DNA of 64,000 nt from Arthrobacter saudimassiliensis (GTDB lineage Bacteria; Actinomycetota; Actinomycetes; Actinomycetales; Micrococcaceae). Of this stretch, positions 40,696 through 48,998 are shown piece after piece; position 1 is the stretch's first letter; each line of letters starts with the position of its first letter. The notes below the pieces were generated by a model, which ran no database searches, was not told the DNA's origin, and was given only the letters and a program-made list of their open reading frames with translations. The position numbers and the translations under genes were made by a program. Location of the stretch: positions 62,001 through 126,000 of the forward strand of contig LN483072.1 of assembly GCA_900016675.1 (NCBI GenBank), given 5' to 3'.

Positions 40696-40845
40696 TGGGC
40701 AGAGGGCCGGCGGGCGGAGCCATGGCGTCGGCGGCGGACGGCCACGTAGCCTTTTCACAGTGCGCTCCGGCGCCCGGCACGTTGCCCTCGTTTCCCTGCC
40801 CGCCCGGACGGCGCCGGTTCGCCCGGTGTTCCAGGAGGAGCCAGC

Positions 40846-42237
40846 ATGGACCCCAACGCCGCCACACCGCATCCGCAGGGTTCAACGCCTGCGGGCCGCA
40901 TCCCGGCCGGGCCGCAGGCAGCTGAGCTGCGCAGGTCCTTCAACCTCAGTTCGCTCACCCTGTTCGGGTTGGCGTATCTGGCGCCGCTGGTGGTGCTGGG
41001 CACCTTCGGCGTCATCGCCGTCCGCAGCGGGGGCGCGGCGGCCGGGTCCTATCTGCTCGCGCTGGTGGCGATGCTCTTCACCGCCCTCAGCTACGGCCGG
41101 ATGGCCGCCGCCTTTCCGCAGGCCGGCGCGTCGTACAACTTCGTGCGCCGGAACATTGATCCGCGGCTGGGGTTCCTGGTCGGCTGGGCGTCCATCCTGG
41201 ACTACTTCTTCCTGCCGATGGTGATCTGGCTGATCGGCGCATCCTTCCTGTCGGCGGGTTTCCCGGCGGTTCCGTTCTGGGTCTGGATCGCCGGGTTCAT
41301 CCTGCTGACTACGGCGCTGAACGTCGTCGGGGTTGCCGTTGCGAAAGGCGCCAACATCCTGCTGATGGCCTTCCAGCTGCTGGTGATCGTGTTGTTCATC
41401 GGCTTCGCGGTGGCGGCGGTGACTCTTGAGGACGGGTTGCGGGGGCTCTTCTCCCTCGATCCGTTCTTCAATCCCGGCACCGACTTCGAGAAGATTTCCG
41501 CCGGTGCCGCCGTCGCGGCCTATTCGTTCCTGGGCTTTGACGCGGTGGCAGCCATGGCGGATGACACCCGCAACCCGGCGCGGGTGCTGCCGCGCGCCAT
41601 CGTGCTGGTGGCGCTGATCGGTGGCGTCATCTTCATCGTCCTCAGCTATGTCACCGAGCTGGCGCATCCGGGCACGGACTTCACGGACGAGGGCTCGGCG
41701 GCGTTCGAGATCGCCGAACAGATCGGCGGCGCGCTGTTCAGCGCGGTCTTCCTGGCCGGGCTGGTGGTGACACAGTTCGCGTCCGGGCTCGCGGCGCAGT
41801 CCAGCGCGTCGCGGCTGCTCTATGCGATGGGCCGCAGCGACTCGCTGCCGCGGCGGATCTTCGGCTATGTCAGTCCGCGGTTCCGCACGCCCGTCCTGAA
41901 CGTGCTGCTGTGCGGGCTGGTGGGCTGCGTGGCGTTTTTCCTGGATGAAAGCACCTCCACCTCGTTCATCAACTTCGGGGCGTTCATCGCCTTTACCCTG
42001 GTCAACGCCTGCTGCGTTTTTTACTGGGTGCGTCAGCGCCGGCAGGGCGTCCGCCTGAACCCGCTGGCCTACATCGCCGCCCCCGGGGTCGGGGCGGTGA
42101 TTTCCATCTATCTCTGGCTGAACCTCGACGTCCCCGCCAAGATCCTTGGCAGCATCTGGCTGGCCCTGGGCGTCATCTACTTGGTCTGGCTCACCCGCGG
42201 GTTCCGGCGTGACCCGCCGGGCATGCAGGTGGACTGA
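40846..42237 (+). CDS. APC-family permease (putrescine importer-like)
   Basis: A 463-residue permease with about 12 transmembrane helices. TLFGLAYLAPLVVLGTFGV is the broken first helix; AYSFLGFDAVAAMADDTRNPARVLPRA is the TM6/loop region. The SFLGFDAV...D-T-x-NP pattern fits the PuuP-like subgroup that imports putrescine or related amines or amino acids. GGAGGAGCCAGC precedes the ATG. A hairpin follows the stop by two bases. Substrate inferred. Confidence 0.82.
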   Translation: MDPNAATPHPQGSTPAGRIPAGPQAAELRRSFNLSSLTLFGLAYLAPLVVLGTFGVIAVRSGGAAAGSYLLALVAMLFTALSYGRMAAAFPQAGASYNFVRRNIDPRLGFLVGWASILDYFFLPMVIWLIGASFLSAGFPAVPFWVWIAGFILLTTALNVVGVAVAKGANILLMAFQLLVIVLFIGFAVAAVTLEDGLRGLFSLDPFFNPGTDFEKISAGAAVAAYSFLGFDAVAAMADDTRNPARVLPRAIVLVALIGGVIFIVLSYVTELAHPGTDFTDEGSAAFEIAEQIGGALFSAVFLAGLVVTQFASGLAAQSSASRLLYAMGRSDSLPRRIFGYVSPRFRTPVLNVLLCGLVGCVAFFLDESTSTSFINFGAFIAFTLVNACCVFYWVRQRRQGVRLNPLAYIAAPGVGAVISIYLWLNLDVPAKILGSIWLALGVIYLVWLTRGFRRDPPGMQVD

Positions 42238-42239
42238 GC

Positions 42240-42265
42240 GTCTGCCCGTCCATGAACGGGCAGAC
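42240..42265 (+). terminator. Terminator-like hairpin
   Basis: GTCTGCCCGT/ACGGGCAGAC form a perfect 10-bp stem over the loop CCATGA, just after the permease stop. No T-tract follows. The right arm overlaps the likely -10 element (CAGACT) of the next gene. Confidence 0.55.
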
Positions 42266-42272
42266 TGGAGAC

Positions 42273-42650
42273 GTGAGCGACATCAGGACACTGCCAGAAA
42301 ACCCCGCGGACTCCGTGGGCGCCCTGTTCGACCGGGAGCCGCTGCAATACGCGTATCGCGGTGACGCGTACCTGTGGCGGGAGCTGCGGGCGCGGTTTGC
42401 GGACAGTCCGCTGCCGGCGGACGGCGTCGGGCTGCGCTCCCTTCTGCGCGGGGAAATCCAGCGGTTCCTGGGAGTTCCGCTGCCGGAGGACTGGGAGGTG
42501 GAGTCCGGCCGCCCCTCAGCCCTGGACGTCGAGGCACTGGACCCCGGCCACGGCATGTCGGCCGGCACCGTGGGCCTCACGTGGTGGTCGCAGACGGCCA
42601 TTCCGATCCTGCTGGACCGGTTCGCGGCGCGGACCGGGCGCGGCATGTGA
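42273..42650 (+). CDS. Conserved hypothetical protein
   Basis: A 125-residue soluble protein with no recognised motif. LYRGDAYLWRELRARF-like and GLRSLLRGEIQRFLG-type amphipathic helices predominate, and WWSQTAIPILLDRFA lies near the end. GTG 42273 is preferred to ATG 42252 because the latter sits in the loop of a hairpin, while CAGACT lies six bases before the GTG, the leaderless spacing seen elsewhere. Function unknown. Confidence 0.55.
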   Translation: MSDIRTLPENPADSVGALFDREPLQYAYRGDAYLWRELRARFADSPLPADGVGLRSLLRGEIQRFLGVPLPEDWEVESGRPSALDVEALDPGHGMSAGTVGLTWWSQTAIPILLDRFAARTGRGM

Positions 42651-42695
42651 ACCACGCAGCCGGGGGGCGCCAGGCCCGGTCGGTGCAGGACCACC

Positions 42696-43253
42696 CTAGG
42701 GCCGGACGGCGGCGTAGAGAAGCATGTCCCGACGTCGTCCGCCGATCTCCTGGTAGCTGCGCAGCAGCCCCTCGCGCGAGTAGCCGGCATGCTCGGCGGT
42801 CCGGACGGACCCGGTGTTCCACGGCTCGATGTACAGCGCGATCCGGTGCAGCTCCGGCAGGGTCCAGGCGAACGCGGTCAGCGCGGACAGCGCATCGGCG
42901 GCCAGTCCCCGGCCGCGGGCGGAGGGCACCAGCGAGTAGCCCGCCGTCGCCCGGCCCTGCTCCAGTTCCCGCAGCCACAACCCGCACTGCCCCACCGCCC
43001 TGCCGGTTTCGGTCTCAGCGACGGTGAAGGAAAACCCCGCTCCCTCGGCGTGCCGGGACCGCTGCCGGCGGACCCATTCGAGCGCCTGCTCTTCGGTCGC
43101 CCGATGCGGAAGCGTTCCGATCAGCGGCACGTAGGGATCGGTGGACAGCTCGCGGGCCATCGCGACGTCGTCCTCCACGGCTGTGCGCAGCAGGACGCCG
43201 CCGTGGGCGGGCGGGCTGACCGGCCACGGCGGCAGCGAAGATTCCTCGATCAT
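42696..43253 (-). CDS. GNAT-family N-acetyltransferase (RimJ/RimL-like)
   Basis: A 185-residue acetyltransferase. LRTAVEDDVAMARELSTDP opens the fold, ATAGYSLVPSARGRGLAADALSAL is the acetyl-CoA loop, and LYIEPWNTGSVRTAEHAGYSREGLLR is motif B (~residues 135-160). It probably acetylates a small amine or a protein N-terminus. The upstream hypothetical gene ends five bases before this start and runs in the same direction, suggesting co-transcription. Confidence 0.82.
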   Translation of the reverse strand: MIEESSLPPWPVSPPAHGGVLLRTAVEDDVAMARELSTDPYVPLIGTLPHRATEEQALEWVRRQRSRHAEGAGFSFTVAETETGRAVGQCGLWLRELEQGRATAGYSLVPSARGRGLAADALSALTAFAWTLPELHRIALYIEPWNTGSVRTAEHAGYSREGLLRSYQEIGGRRRDMLLYAAVRP

Positions 43254-43258
43254 GCGCC

Positions 43259-43675
43259 TCAGTATCCCGGATAACGCTCGTTCCCGGTGTTTCCGGCTGG
43301 TGCGATGGTGACCGCCAGCACATGCAGTCCGGGACGGACAGGCCGGGTAATCCGCTCCGCGGCAAGAGTCAGCAGCACCGCCGGTCCAAGCAGGAGCATC
43401 AGGGACACCATGACAGGCAGGACCTCATGGAACGCCGCGCACAGCACCACGCCCAGGGCGATGCCGAGCAGGGGCGCCACGGGAGACAACGCCCAGCGCT
43501 GCAGGAGGCGGATGCCGGGCGGGTAGACCGTCAGTTCGTGGGTCTCGAAGCCGTTGGGGGAATCGATGCAGCGCCAGGTGCCCCAGGGGCGGCTGCCCAG
43601 CAGCAGGTATTCCAGTCGCTCGGCCATGCCGTGGTGCGGGGGCCGCCGTGCGGCGGCCAGGTCGGAGGTCTTCAC
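43259..43675 (-). CDS. Hypothetical membrane protein
   Basis: A 138-residue protein. A soluble first half (LLLGSRPWGTWRCIDSPNGF, THELTVYPPG) is followed by two hydrophobic helices (~65-105) and a basic C-terminus. The PWGTWRCIDSPNGFE block looks conserved but I cannot name its family. An internal ATG 16 codons in is an alternative start. It precedes the acetyltransferase gene in the same direction. Confidence 0.5.
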   Translation of the reverse strand: MKTSDLAAARRPPHHGMAERLEYLLLGSRPWGTWRCIDSPNGFETHELTVYPPGIRLLQRWALSPVAPLLGIALGVVLCAAFHEVLPVMVSLMLLLGPAVLLTLAAERITRPVRPGLHVLAVTIAPAGNTGNERYPGY

Positions 43676-43794
43676 TCCGTCATTGCACCGCGCCCGGCGT
43701 TAGGGCGGTGTTAGGCAGAGGCCAGCTTCCCGCATACGTTCCGTTAGCCGGTTGCGGAACAGGTGGGCTCCGCGCAGGAACATCCGGGCAAAGC

Positions 43795-43822
43795 AAAAAC
43801 CCCCGGTTTCCCGGGGGTTTTC
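43795..43822 (-). terminator. Intrinsic terminator of tRNA-Ala
   Basis: Read on the minus strand: a CCCCCGG/CCGGGGG stem with a GAAA loop, preceded by A residues and followed by TTTTT, a few bases beyond the tRNA 3' end. Confidence 0.85.
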
Positions 43823-43829
43823 CTTTGTG

Positions 43830-43902
43830 TGGAGCTTAGGGGAATCGAACCCCTGACCTTTTCATTGCGAACGAAACGCTCTACCAACTGAGCTAAAGCC
43901 CC
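43830..43902 (-). tRNA. tRNA-Ala (anticodon CGC)
   Basis: A full cloverleaf is readable on the minus strand: acceptor GGGGCTT/AAGCTCC, D-stem GCTC/GAGC, anticodon loop TTCGCAA (anticodon CGC, reading GCG), T-stem AGGGG/CCCCT with TTCGATT. The G3:U70 pair that identifies tRNA-Ala is present. The 3' CCA is not encoded; A73 is followed by CAC. Confidence 0.95.
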
Positions 43903-44019
43903 GCACCGGAACCGGAGTTCCGCTGCCGGCCCCCGAAGGGCCGAGTCCCATTGTAAGCACTCATGCCACCGGCTCCAAAACTCCCGACGGCGGGCCGCAG
44001 GTGCCGCCTGATCCCCGGG

Positions 44020-44553
44020 CTAGGACCAGGAGTCGCCGTCGTCCGCGCCGGCCAGCAGCGCTCCGCGCAGATACGCCGCCTGCCCGACATGCTTGGCGAC
44101 GTCGTCGAGGATGCTGACCAGCCGCACGCCCAGCGTGACCGGCGGGTCCCAGGCTTCGTCCACCACCTGGTCCAGCTGCGCGGCGTCTAGCCCGGAGACA
44201 AAGGCGGCCGTCCGGGCATGCACGTCCCGGTAATATCCGCTCAGCTCCTCCCCCGACCGCACCCGGACCAGGCCCACCTGCTCGGACGTGTGCCCGTACC
44301 CGGTGTCCTCCACATGCAGCGGCAGCCCGAGCCGTTCGAACCAGCCGTCCTCGGTCCACGCCTGCGGCGTGCCGGCGACGTCGGCGATCTGCGCATCCTC
44401 GACCCGGGCCAGGTGCCAGATCAGCCAGGCCACGGAGTTGCCCTCGGCGTACGGGCGGTGGTTCAGCTGCGACGCCTCCAGGCCCTTCACCGCCCCGCGC
44501 ACTGAATCCGGCATCCGCCCGAAGGCATCCAGCAGCAGGTCGCTCGTCTCCAT
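44020..44553 (-). CDS. DinB/mycothiol-transferase-like superfamily protein
   Basis: A 177-residue helical protein. The three-His metal pattern of the DinB fold is visible: His in LIWHLARVEDA (~residue 47), and His in ILDDVAKHVGQAAYLRG near the end with a further His in the middle. Actinobacterial members include mycothiol-dependent S-transferases for detoxification; whether this one uses mycothiol is not evident. Start 44553 is favoured over 44571 because TTGGAG lies eight bases before it. Confidence 0.75.
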   Translation of the reverse strand: METSDLLLDAFGRMPDSVRGAVKGLEASQLNHRPYAEGNSVAWLIWHLARVEDAQIADVAGTPQAWTEDGWFERLGLPLHVEDTGYGHTSEQVGLVRVRSGEELSGYYRDVHARTAAFVSGLDAAQLDQVVDEAWDPPVTLGVRLVSILDDVAKHVGQAAYLRGALLAGADDGDSWS

Positions 44554-44703
44554 GTGCACGCTCCAAGACATTCGGGGGCAGTCGGTGCCTGCCATCCTGC
44601 CAGCCGGCCGGCCCGCACGGAAGGTCCCCGGCGACGTCGCCCGGCAACGGGGGCGGGTGCAGAAAAAGCAGGAGATGCCGGTTACATGCGGACCTGCCGG
44701 TCC

Positions 44704-44709
44704 TACACT
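44704..44709 (+). promoter_or_regulatory. Leaderless -10 box TACACT
   Basis: TACACT ends six bases before ATG 44716. Confidence 0.45.
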
Positions 44710-44715
44710 GGCCCG

Positions 44716-44943
44716 ATGGAATGGACCGATGAGCGTCCGCCCTGGCTGCCGCCGATCCCGCCGCCGAACCGCGGCAGGTTCCGCATTGTGCTGGGCATGG
44801 TGCTCCTCTTCGCCGGCTTGATCACCCTGTTCGGCATCGCCATTGTGGGCGGCACGGCCCCGCTGCTGCTCTGGTGGCCGCCGGTCGCAGGCGGGCTGTT
44901 TCTCATGATGTCCGGGCTGCTCAGCCGACGCCGCATCACCTGA
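44716..44943 (+). CDS. Small hypothetical two-TM membrane protein
   Basis: A 75-residue protein: a Pro-rich, Trp-containing N-terminus (MEWTDERPPWLPPIPPP), two transmembrane helices (~24-45 and ~48-68) and a basic end (RRRIT). Function unknown. The start is set by the leaderless -10 box; the frame is open upstream but that part overlaps the opposing dinB-like promoter region. Confidence 0.55.
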   Translation: MEWTDERPPWLPPIPPPNRGRFRIVLGMVLLFAGLITLFGIAIVGGTAPLLLWWPPVAGGLFLMMSGLLSRRRIT

Positions 44944-45120
44944 CGGCCTGCCCGCCCCTGCGCAGGCAACGGAACGACAACATCTGTCCCATAGGTTGGA
45001 AACCACTTCCGCGAACGCGTTAGCGTGGGCCGTCACGGTCCGCCCCGCAGCCGCGGACGGACTTCAACGAACGGTGGCCGTTTCGCGTACGAGAGGGCCT
45101 CCGCAACGGGAAGGAACGTC

Positions 45121-46485
45121 GTGACCAGCGCCTCCGAAACCGAGCATCCCGCCACCCCGCCGTCAGACAAGGAGGTCCGCCGCGCCATCGGCGCCTCGGC
45201 GATAGGCAACGCCACCGAATGGTACGACTACGGGGTCTACGCCGTCGTCGTCGCCTACATCACCGCCAACTTCTTCCCGGGCGACGGCGGCACCGGCACC
45301 CTGCTGGCGCTGGCCACCTTCGCCGTCTCCTTCCTGGTCCGCCCCTTGGGCGGGCTGGTCTGGGGGCCGCTCGGCGACCGGATCGGCAGACGGCGGGTGC
45401 TCGCCATGACCATCATCCTGATGGCCGGCGCCACGGTCTGCATCGGCCTGCTGCCGACCTTCGACGCGATCGGATGGTGGGCGCCGGCCCTGCTGGTGCT
45501 GCTGCGGCTGGTCCAGGGTTTCTCCACCGGCGGGGAGTACGGCGGAGCCGCGACCTTCATGGCCGAGTACTCCCCGGACCGGCGCCGCGGATTCCTCGGC
45601 AGCTTCCTGGAATTCGGCACCATTCTCGGCTTCGCGTTTGGCACGTTCGTGACGCTGCTGCTGCAGCTGACGCTCGGCGAGGAGACGATGATGGACTGGG
45701 GCTGGCGGATCCCGTTCCTTGTCGCCGGGCCGATGGGTGCAATCGGCCTCTACCTGCGATCCCGGCTGGAGGACACCCCGGTGTTCCGGGAGCTGCAGGA
45801 CAATGACGGGATCGAGGCCGGCGCGGGCACCGCGCTCAAGGATCTGGTGGCCCACTACGCCCGTCCCATGCTGGCGATGACCGGGCTGGTCATCGCACTG
45901 AACGTCACCAACTACACCCTGCTGAGCTATATGCCCACCTATCTGGAAGGGCAGATCGGGCTCAGCGCCAACGGGGCGCTGACCCTGATCCTGATCGGCC
46001 AGGTGGTCATGGCCGCCTTGCTGCCCTTCGCCGGCCGGCTGTCGGACCGGTTCGGCCGCAAGCCGTTGTGGTGGGCCTCGCTGGGCGGCCTGTTCGTGGC
46101 CGCAGTGCCCATGTACCTGCTGATCGGCACCGGGTTCACCGGAGCCCTGATCGGCTTCGCGGTGCTGGGGGTCCTGTATGTGCTGCAGCTGTCCACCATT
46201 TCGGCAACGTTCCCGGCCATGTTCCCCACCCAGGTCCGCTTCGCTGGCTTCGCAGTAACCTACAACCTTGCCACGGCCCTCTTCGGCGGCACGGCCCCGG
46301 CGGCGAACGAAGCGCTGATCAACGCCACCGGCAGCCTGCTGGTGCCGGCGTTCTATATGATGGCCGCCTGTCTGGTGGGCATGCTTGCGCTGCCCTTCAC
46401 CCGGGAAACCGCAGGCCAGCCGATCACCGGCACGGAGATTCCCGGAAACCCGGCACCGGGTGAAGCCCTGCTGCACCGCGCGTGA
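45121..46485 (+). CDS. MFS transporter, metabolite:H+ symporter (MHS/ProP) family
   Basis: A 454-residue symporter with 12 helices. GNATEWYDYGVYAVV in helix 1, RPLGGLVWGPLGDRIGRRRVL in loop 2-3 and RLVQGFSTGGEYGGAATFMAEY in helix 4 are diagnostic of the MHS family, which imports proline, betaine, dicarboxylates or citrate. GTG 45121 is preceded by GGAAGGAACGTC. The closest pattern is ProP-like (compatible solute uptake), but the long osmosensory coiled-coil C-terminus of ProP is absent. Confidence 0.86.
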   Translation: MTSASETEHPATPPSDKEVRRAIGASAIGNATEWYDYGVYAVVVAYITANFFPGDGGTGTLLALATFAVSFLVRPLGGLVWGPLGDRIGRRRVLAMTIILMAGATVCIGLLPTFDAIGWWAPALLVLLRLVQGFSTGGEYGGAATFMAEYSPDRRRGFLGSFLEFGTILGFAFGTFVTLLLQLTLGEETMMDWGWRIPFLVAGPMGAIGLYLRSRLEDTPVFRELQDNDGIEAGAGTALKDLVAHYARPMLAMTGLVIALNVTNYTLLSYMPTYLEGQIGLSANGALTLILIGQVVMAALLPFAGRLSDRFGRKPLWWASLGGLFVAAVPMYLLIGTGFTGALIGFAVLGVLYVLQLSTISATFPAMFPTQVRFAGFAVTYNLATALFGGTAPAANEALINATGSLLVPAFYMMAACLVGMLALPFTRETAGQPITGTEIPGNPAPGEALLHRA

Positions 46486-46590
46486 CCAACCGCGCGGAGT
46501 GGAGCGGAGGCTTGGCAGGGCGGCACCCACGGCGGCGCAGGGCAACACAGGGCGACGCGCTCGAAGACGAGCTTCAACCAGCGCCACCCC

Positions 46591-46619
46591 TTGTCCGCCG
46601 CTGCCCTGGTTGCTACTCT
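46591..46619 (+). promoter_or_regulatory. Promoter in the 334-base gap before the gene at 46820
   Basis: TTGTCC (46591-46596) and TACTCT (46614-46619) are 17 bases apart. The -10 ends seven bases before the ATG of a short interrupted reading frame (46627). The remainder of the gap, 46690-46819, shows a small GAGGC-ATT-GCCTC hairpin near 46688 and nothing else recognisable. Confidence 0.5.
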
Positions 46620-46626
46620 CCAGGGC

Positions 46627-46689
46627 ATGCTGATTTTCGAGTAGCGCCGCTCTGTGCGCACGCAGACCATCATCAACATCGCCGGCTGA
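46627..46689 (+). other. Short reading frame interrupted by an in-frame TAG
   Basis: ATG 46627 reads Met-Leu-Ile-Phe-Glu-TAG, and the same frame continues with RRSVRTQTIINIAG to TGA at 46687-46689. The -10 box upstream has leaderless spacing to this ATG. It may be a five-codon leader, a 20-residue peptide with a mutated or read-through sixth codon, or an eleven-codon frame starting at GTG 46654. Coding is not established. Confidence 0.3.
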
Positions 46690-46819
46690 GGCATTGCCTC
46701 GCGGCCGTTCCGTCTGCAGCTCGAACCCAGGTCCCGCCCTCCCGCGCATTGTGCGCGCGACGCCGCGACCCCCGGAACGGCCCGGCCGTCCTCACGGCTC
46801 GGAACCGAGGGAGCATCCC

Positions 46820-47071
46820 ATGACCCGTCCCAAGAAGAAACCCGTCTCCAAGACCAGCCCCGCCCCTGTTGACCAGGCGCCCGCCGCTGCCCCGGACCTA
46901 CAGGTCCACCTCAGCGACGACGCCGCGTCCCGGCTCGCGGACGCCGGCCAGCGCACCGGCGCCGGCGCCGCGTCGTCGGCGCTGCCCGGCTGGCAGAGCC
47001 TGGGCGGCAGCCGCAAGCCCCAGCACCCAAGCGGCCGGCAGGGCCCGCGGGAGCGCAAGGTCCGCTGGTAA
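46820..47071 (+). CDS. Small basic hypothetical protein
   Basis: An 83-residue, Pro/Ala/Lys-rich protein, mostly disordered by composition. Its basic ends (MTRPKKKPVSK and RQGPRERKVRW) flank a short helix (DDAASRLADAGQR). GGGAG lies eight bases before the ATG. No family recognised. It follows the promoter and the short interrupted frame in a ~190-base leader. Confidence 0.5.
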   Translation: MTRPKKKPVSKTSPAPVDQAPAAAPDLQVHLSDDAASRLADAGQRTGAGAASSALPGWQSLGGSRKPQHPSGRQGPRERKVRW

Positions 47072-47163
47072 CCGTTCGGCCGTCGTCGCGCCTCAGCGTG
47101 GCGGCGGCCGAACACCCACTCAGCTAGGCTTGGCACACCGGAAGACAAGGGTGCTGATCATAG

Positions 47164-47205
47164 TTAGGCAACCCGAACTTGTTTTACAGGGGCGCCTAAT
47201 ATTAG
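47164..47205 (+). promoter_or_regulatory. DtxR/MntR-like box and promoter of the metal ABC operon
   Basis: TTAGGCAACCCGAACTTGT (47164-47182) matches the 19-bp DtxR/IdeR/MntR consensus at about 13 positions. It overlaps the -35 TTGTTT (47179-47184), which is 18 bases from the -10 TAGTGT (47203-47208). A perfect palindrome CTAATATTAG (47196-47205) overlaps the -10. Metal-dependent repression is inferred. Confidence 0.55.
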
Positions 47206-47208
47206 TGT
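47203..47208 (+). promoter_or_regulatory. Leaderless -10 box TAGTGT
   Basis: TAGTGT ends six bases before ATG 47215 of the metal-binding lipoprotein gene. Confidence 0.5.
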
Positions 47209-47214
47209 CCTGCT

Positions 47215-48150
47215 ATGTTCCTCAAAGCTCCTGCCACACGTTTCCGCACCGCCGCCGCTGCGGCTCTGGCATTGCTCGCCCTGACCGGGTGCGGCGGGTC
47301 CGCCGACGCCCGCACGGACAAGGACGGCAAGCCCACGGTGCTGACCACGTTCACCGTCCTGGCCGACATGGCGCAGAACGTCGCCGGCGACCACCTCACC
47401 GTCGCGTCCATCACCAAGCCCGGCGCCGAAATCCACGGTTACGAGCCCACGCCGGGCGACCTCCGCACCGCCACTGAGGCGGACCTGATCCTGGACAACG
47501 GCATGAACCTGGAAGCCTGGTTCGGCCAGTTCGTGGAGGACGTCGACGTGCCGCACGTGGTCGTCAGCGAAGGCGTCGACACGCTGGACATCACCGAAGA
47601 CGCCTACGCGGGCAAGCCGAATCCGCACGCCTGGATGTCGCCGGTCAACGGCCAGATCTACGTGGACAACATGGTCGCCGCGTTCAGCGACCTGGATCCG
47701 GACAACGCCGAGGCCTACGCGGCCAACGGCGAGGCGTACAAGGCGGAGCTGCAGCAGGTGCAGGACCAGCTCACCGGCGAGCTGTCCGCCCTGCCGGAGC
47801 ACCAGCGGGCCCTGGTCACCTGCGAAGGGGCCTTCTCCTACCTGGCGCGCGACGCCGGGCTCAGCGAGCGCTACATCTGGGCGGTGAACTCCGAGCAGCA
47901 GGCCACGCCGCAGCAGATCAAGGACACCATCGAATTCGTCCGCGACAACCAGGTGCCCGCGGTGTTCTGTGAGTCCACCGTCTCCGACGAGCCCATGCAG
48001 CGCGTGGTGGAGGCGACCGACGCGGAGTTCGGCGGCGTGCTCTACGTGGACTCGCTTTCCGAGGACGGCGGCCCCGTGCCCACCTACCTCGACCTGCTGC
48101 GCCATGACGCCGAGACCATCGTCGCGGGCCTGACCGGGGACCGGCCGTGA
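47215..48150 (+). CDS. Metal ABC transporter substrate-binding lipoprotein (Mn/Zn/Fe, SitA/PsaA type)
   Basis: A 311-residue cluster A-I binding protein. A signal peptide ends in the lipobox LALTGC (Cys26), anchoring it outside the membrane. Metal ligands fit the two-His, Glu, Asp set of manganese/iron binders: His in IHGYEPTPGD, His in NPHAWMSP, Glu in TCEGAFSYL and Asp in LYVDSLS. The usual His-rich loop of zinc ZnuA is absent, favouring manganese. It is first in a three-gene operon with overlapping genes, behind a DtxR-like box. Confidence 0.9.
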   Translation: MFLKAPATRFRTAAAAALALLALTGCGGSADARTDKDGKPTVLTTFTVLADMAQNVAGDHLTVASITKPGAEIHGYEPTPGDLRTATEADLILDNGMNLEAWFGQFVEDVDVPHVVVSEGVDTLDITEDAYAGKPNPHAWMSPVNGQIYVDNMVAAFSDLDPDNAEAYAANGEAYKAELQQVQDQLTGELSALPEHQRALVTCEGAFSYLARDAGLSERYIWAVNSEQQATPQQIKDTIEFVRDNQVPAVFCESTVSDEPMQRVVEATDAEFGGVLYVDSLSEDGGPVPTYLDLLRHDAETIVAGLTGDRP

Positions 48151-48998
48151 CCGGTGCCGCCGCGCCCGCGGTCGCCGTCGACGCCGTCACCGTCCGCTAC
48201 GGGGAGGTGACCGCACTCGACGGCGCCTCGCTCACCCTCGACCCGGGCTGCGTGTGCGGGCTGGTCGGCATGAACGGCTCCGGCAAGTCCACGCTGTTCA
48301 AGACCATCATGGGCCTGGTGAAGCCCGACGCCGGTACCGTGCGCATCCACGGCGGCTCCCCCGCCGCCGCCCGCCGCCGCGGGTCGGTGGCGTACGTGCC
48401 CCAGGCCGAGGAGGTGGACTGGTCCTTTCCGGTCTCGGTGCGCGACGTCGTCATGATGGGCCGGTACGGGCACATGGGCTTTACCCGCCGCCCGAAGCAG
48501 GCCGACCACGACGCCGTGGACCGGGCGCTGGAGCGCGTGGAGCTGACCGAGTACGCGGACCGGCAGATCGGCCGGCTCTCCGGCGGGCAGAAGAAGCGGG
48601 CGTTCGTGGCCCGCGGCATCGCCCAGGAAGCCTCCGTGCTGCTGCTGGACGAGCCGTTCGCCGGCGTCGACAAGCGCTCCGAAGCGACCATCACCGCGCA
48701 GCTGCGCGCCCTGGCCGACGACGGACGCTCCATCCTGATCTCCACCCACGATCTGCAGGCCCTGCCCGAGCTGGCCGACCAGGCCGTGCTGCTGATGCGC
48801 CGGGTGCTGGTGCACGGGCACCCCTCCGAGGTGCTGCGCCCGGAGCACCTAGCCCGCGCGTTCGGCCTCGACGTGCTCGGCGGCACCCGGCCCGGCGCCG
48901 TCGACACGCCGCCCGAACCCGCCCCACCGGCACCGCCCGCGCCCGCCGCCGCCGGAGCCGCCGCAGGCGCAATCGTGAAGGGAGCCTCCGATGCTTGA
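48147..48998 (+). CDS. Metal ABC transporter ATP-binding protein
   Basis: A 283-residue ABC ATPase. Walker A is GMNGSGKST (~residue 42), the signature is LSGGQKKRAF, Walker B is LLLDEPFAGVD and the switch His is in ISTHDLQAL. It powers the adjacent permease. The C-terminal ~40 residues are Ala/Pro-rich and dispensable-looking. Start overlaps the previous stop (GTGA); its own 3' end overlaps the permease start by eight bases. Confidence 0.92.
   Translation: MTGAAAPAVAVDAVTVRYGEVTALDGASLTLDPGCVCGLVGMNGSGKSTLFKTIMGLVKPDAGTVRIHGGSPAAARRRGSVAYVPQAEEVDWSFPVSVRDVVMMGRYGHMGFTRRPKQADHDAVDRALERVELTEYADRQIGRLSGGQKKRAFVARGIAQEASVLLLDEPFAGVDKRSEATITAQLRALADDGRSILISTHDLQALPELADQAVLLMRRVLVHGHPSEVLRPEHLARAFGLDVLGGTRPGAVDTPPEPAPPAPPAPAAAGAAAGAIVKGASDA

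Noticed and set aside
45163-46749. 528-codon minus-strand frame opposite the MHS transporter
   Set aside because: Low-complexity Gln/His/Gly composition; the plus strand carries diagnostic MHS motifs.
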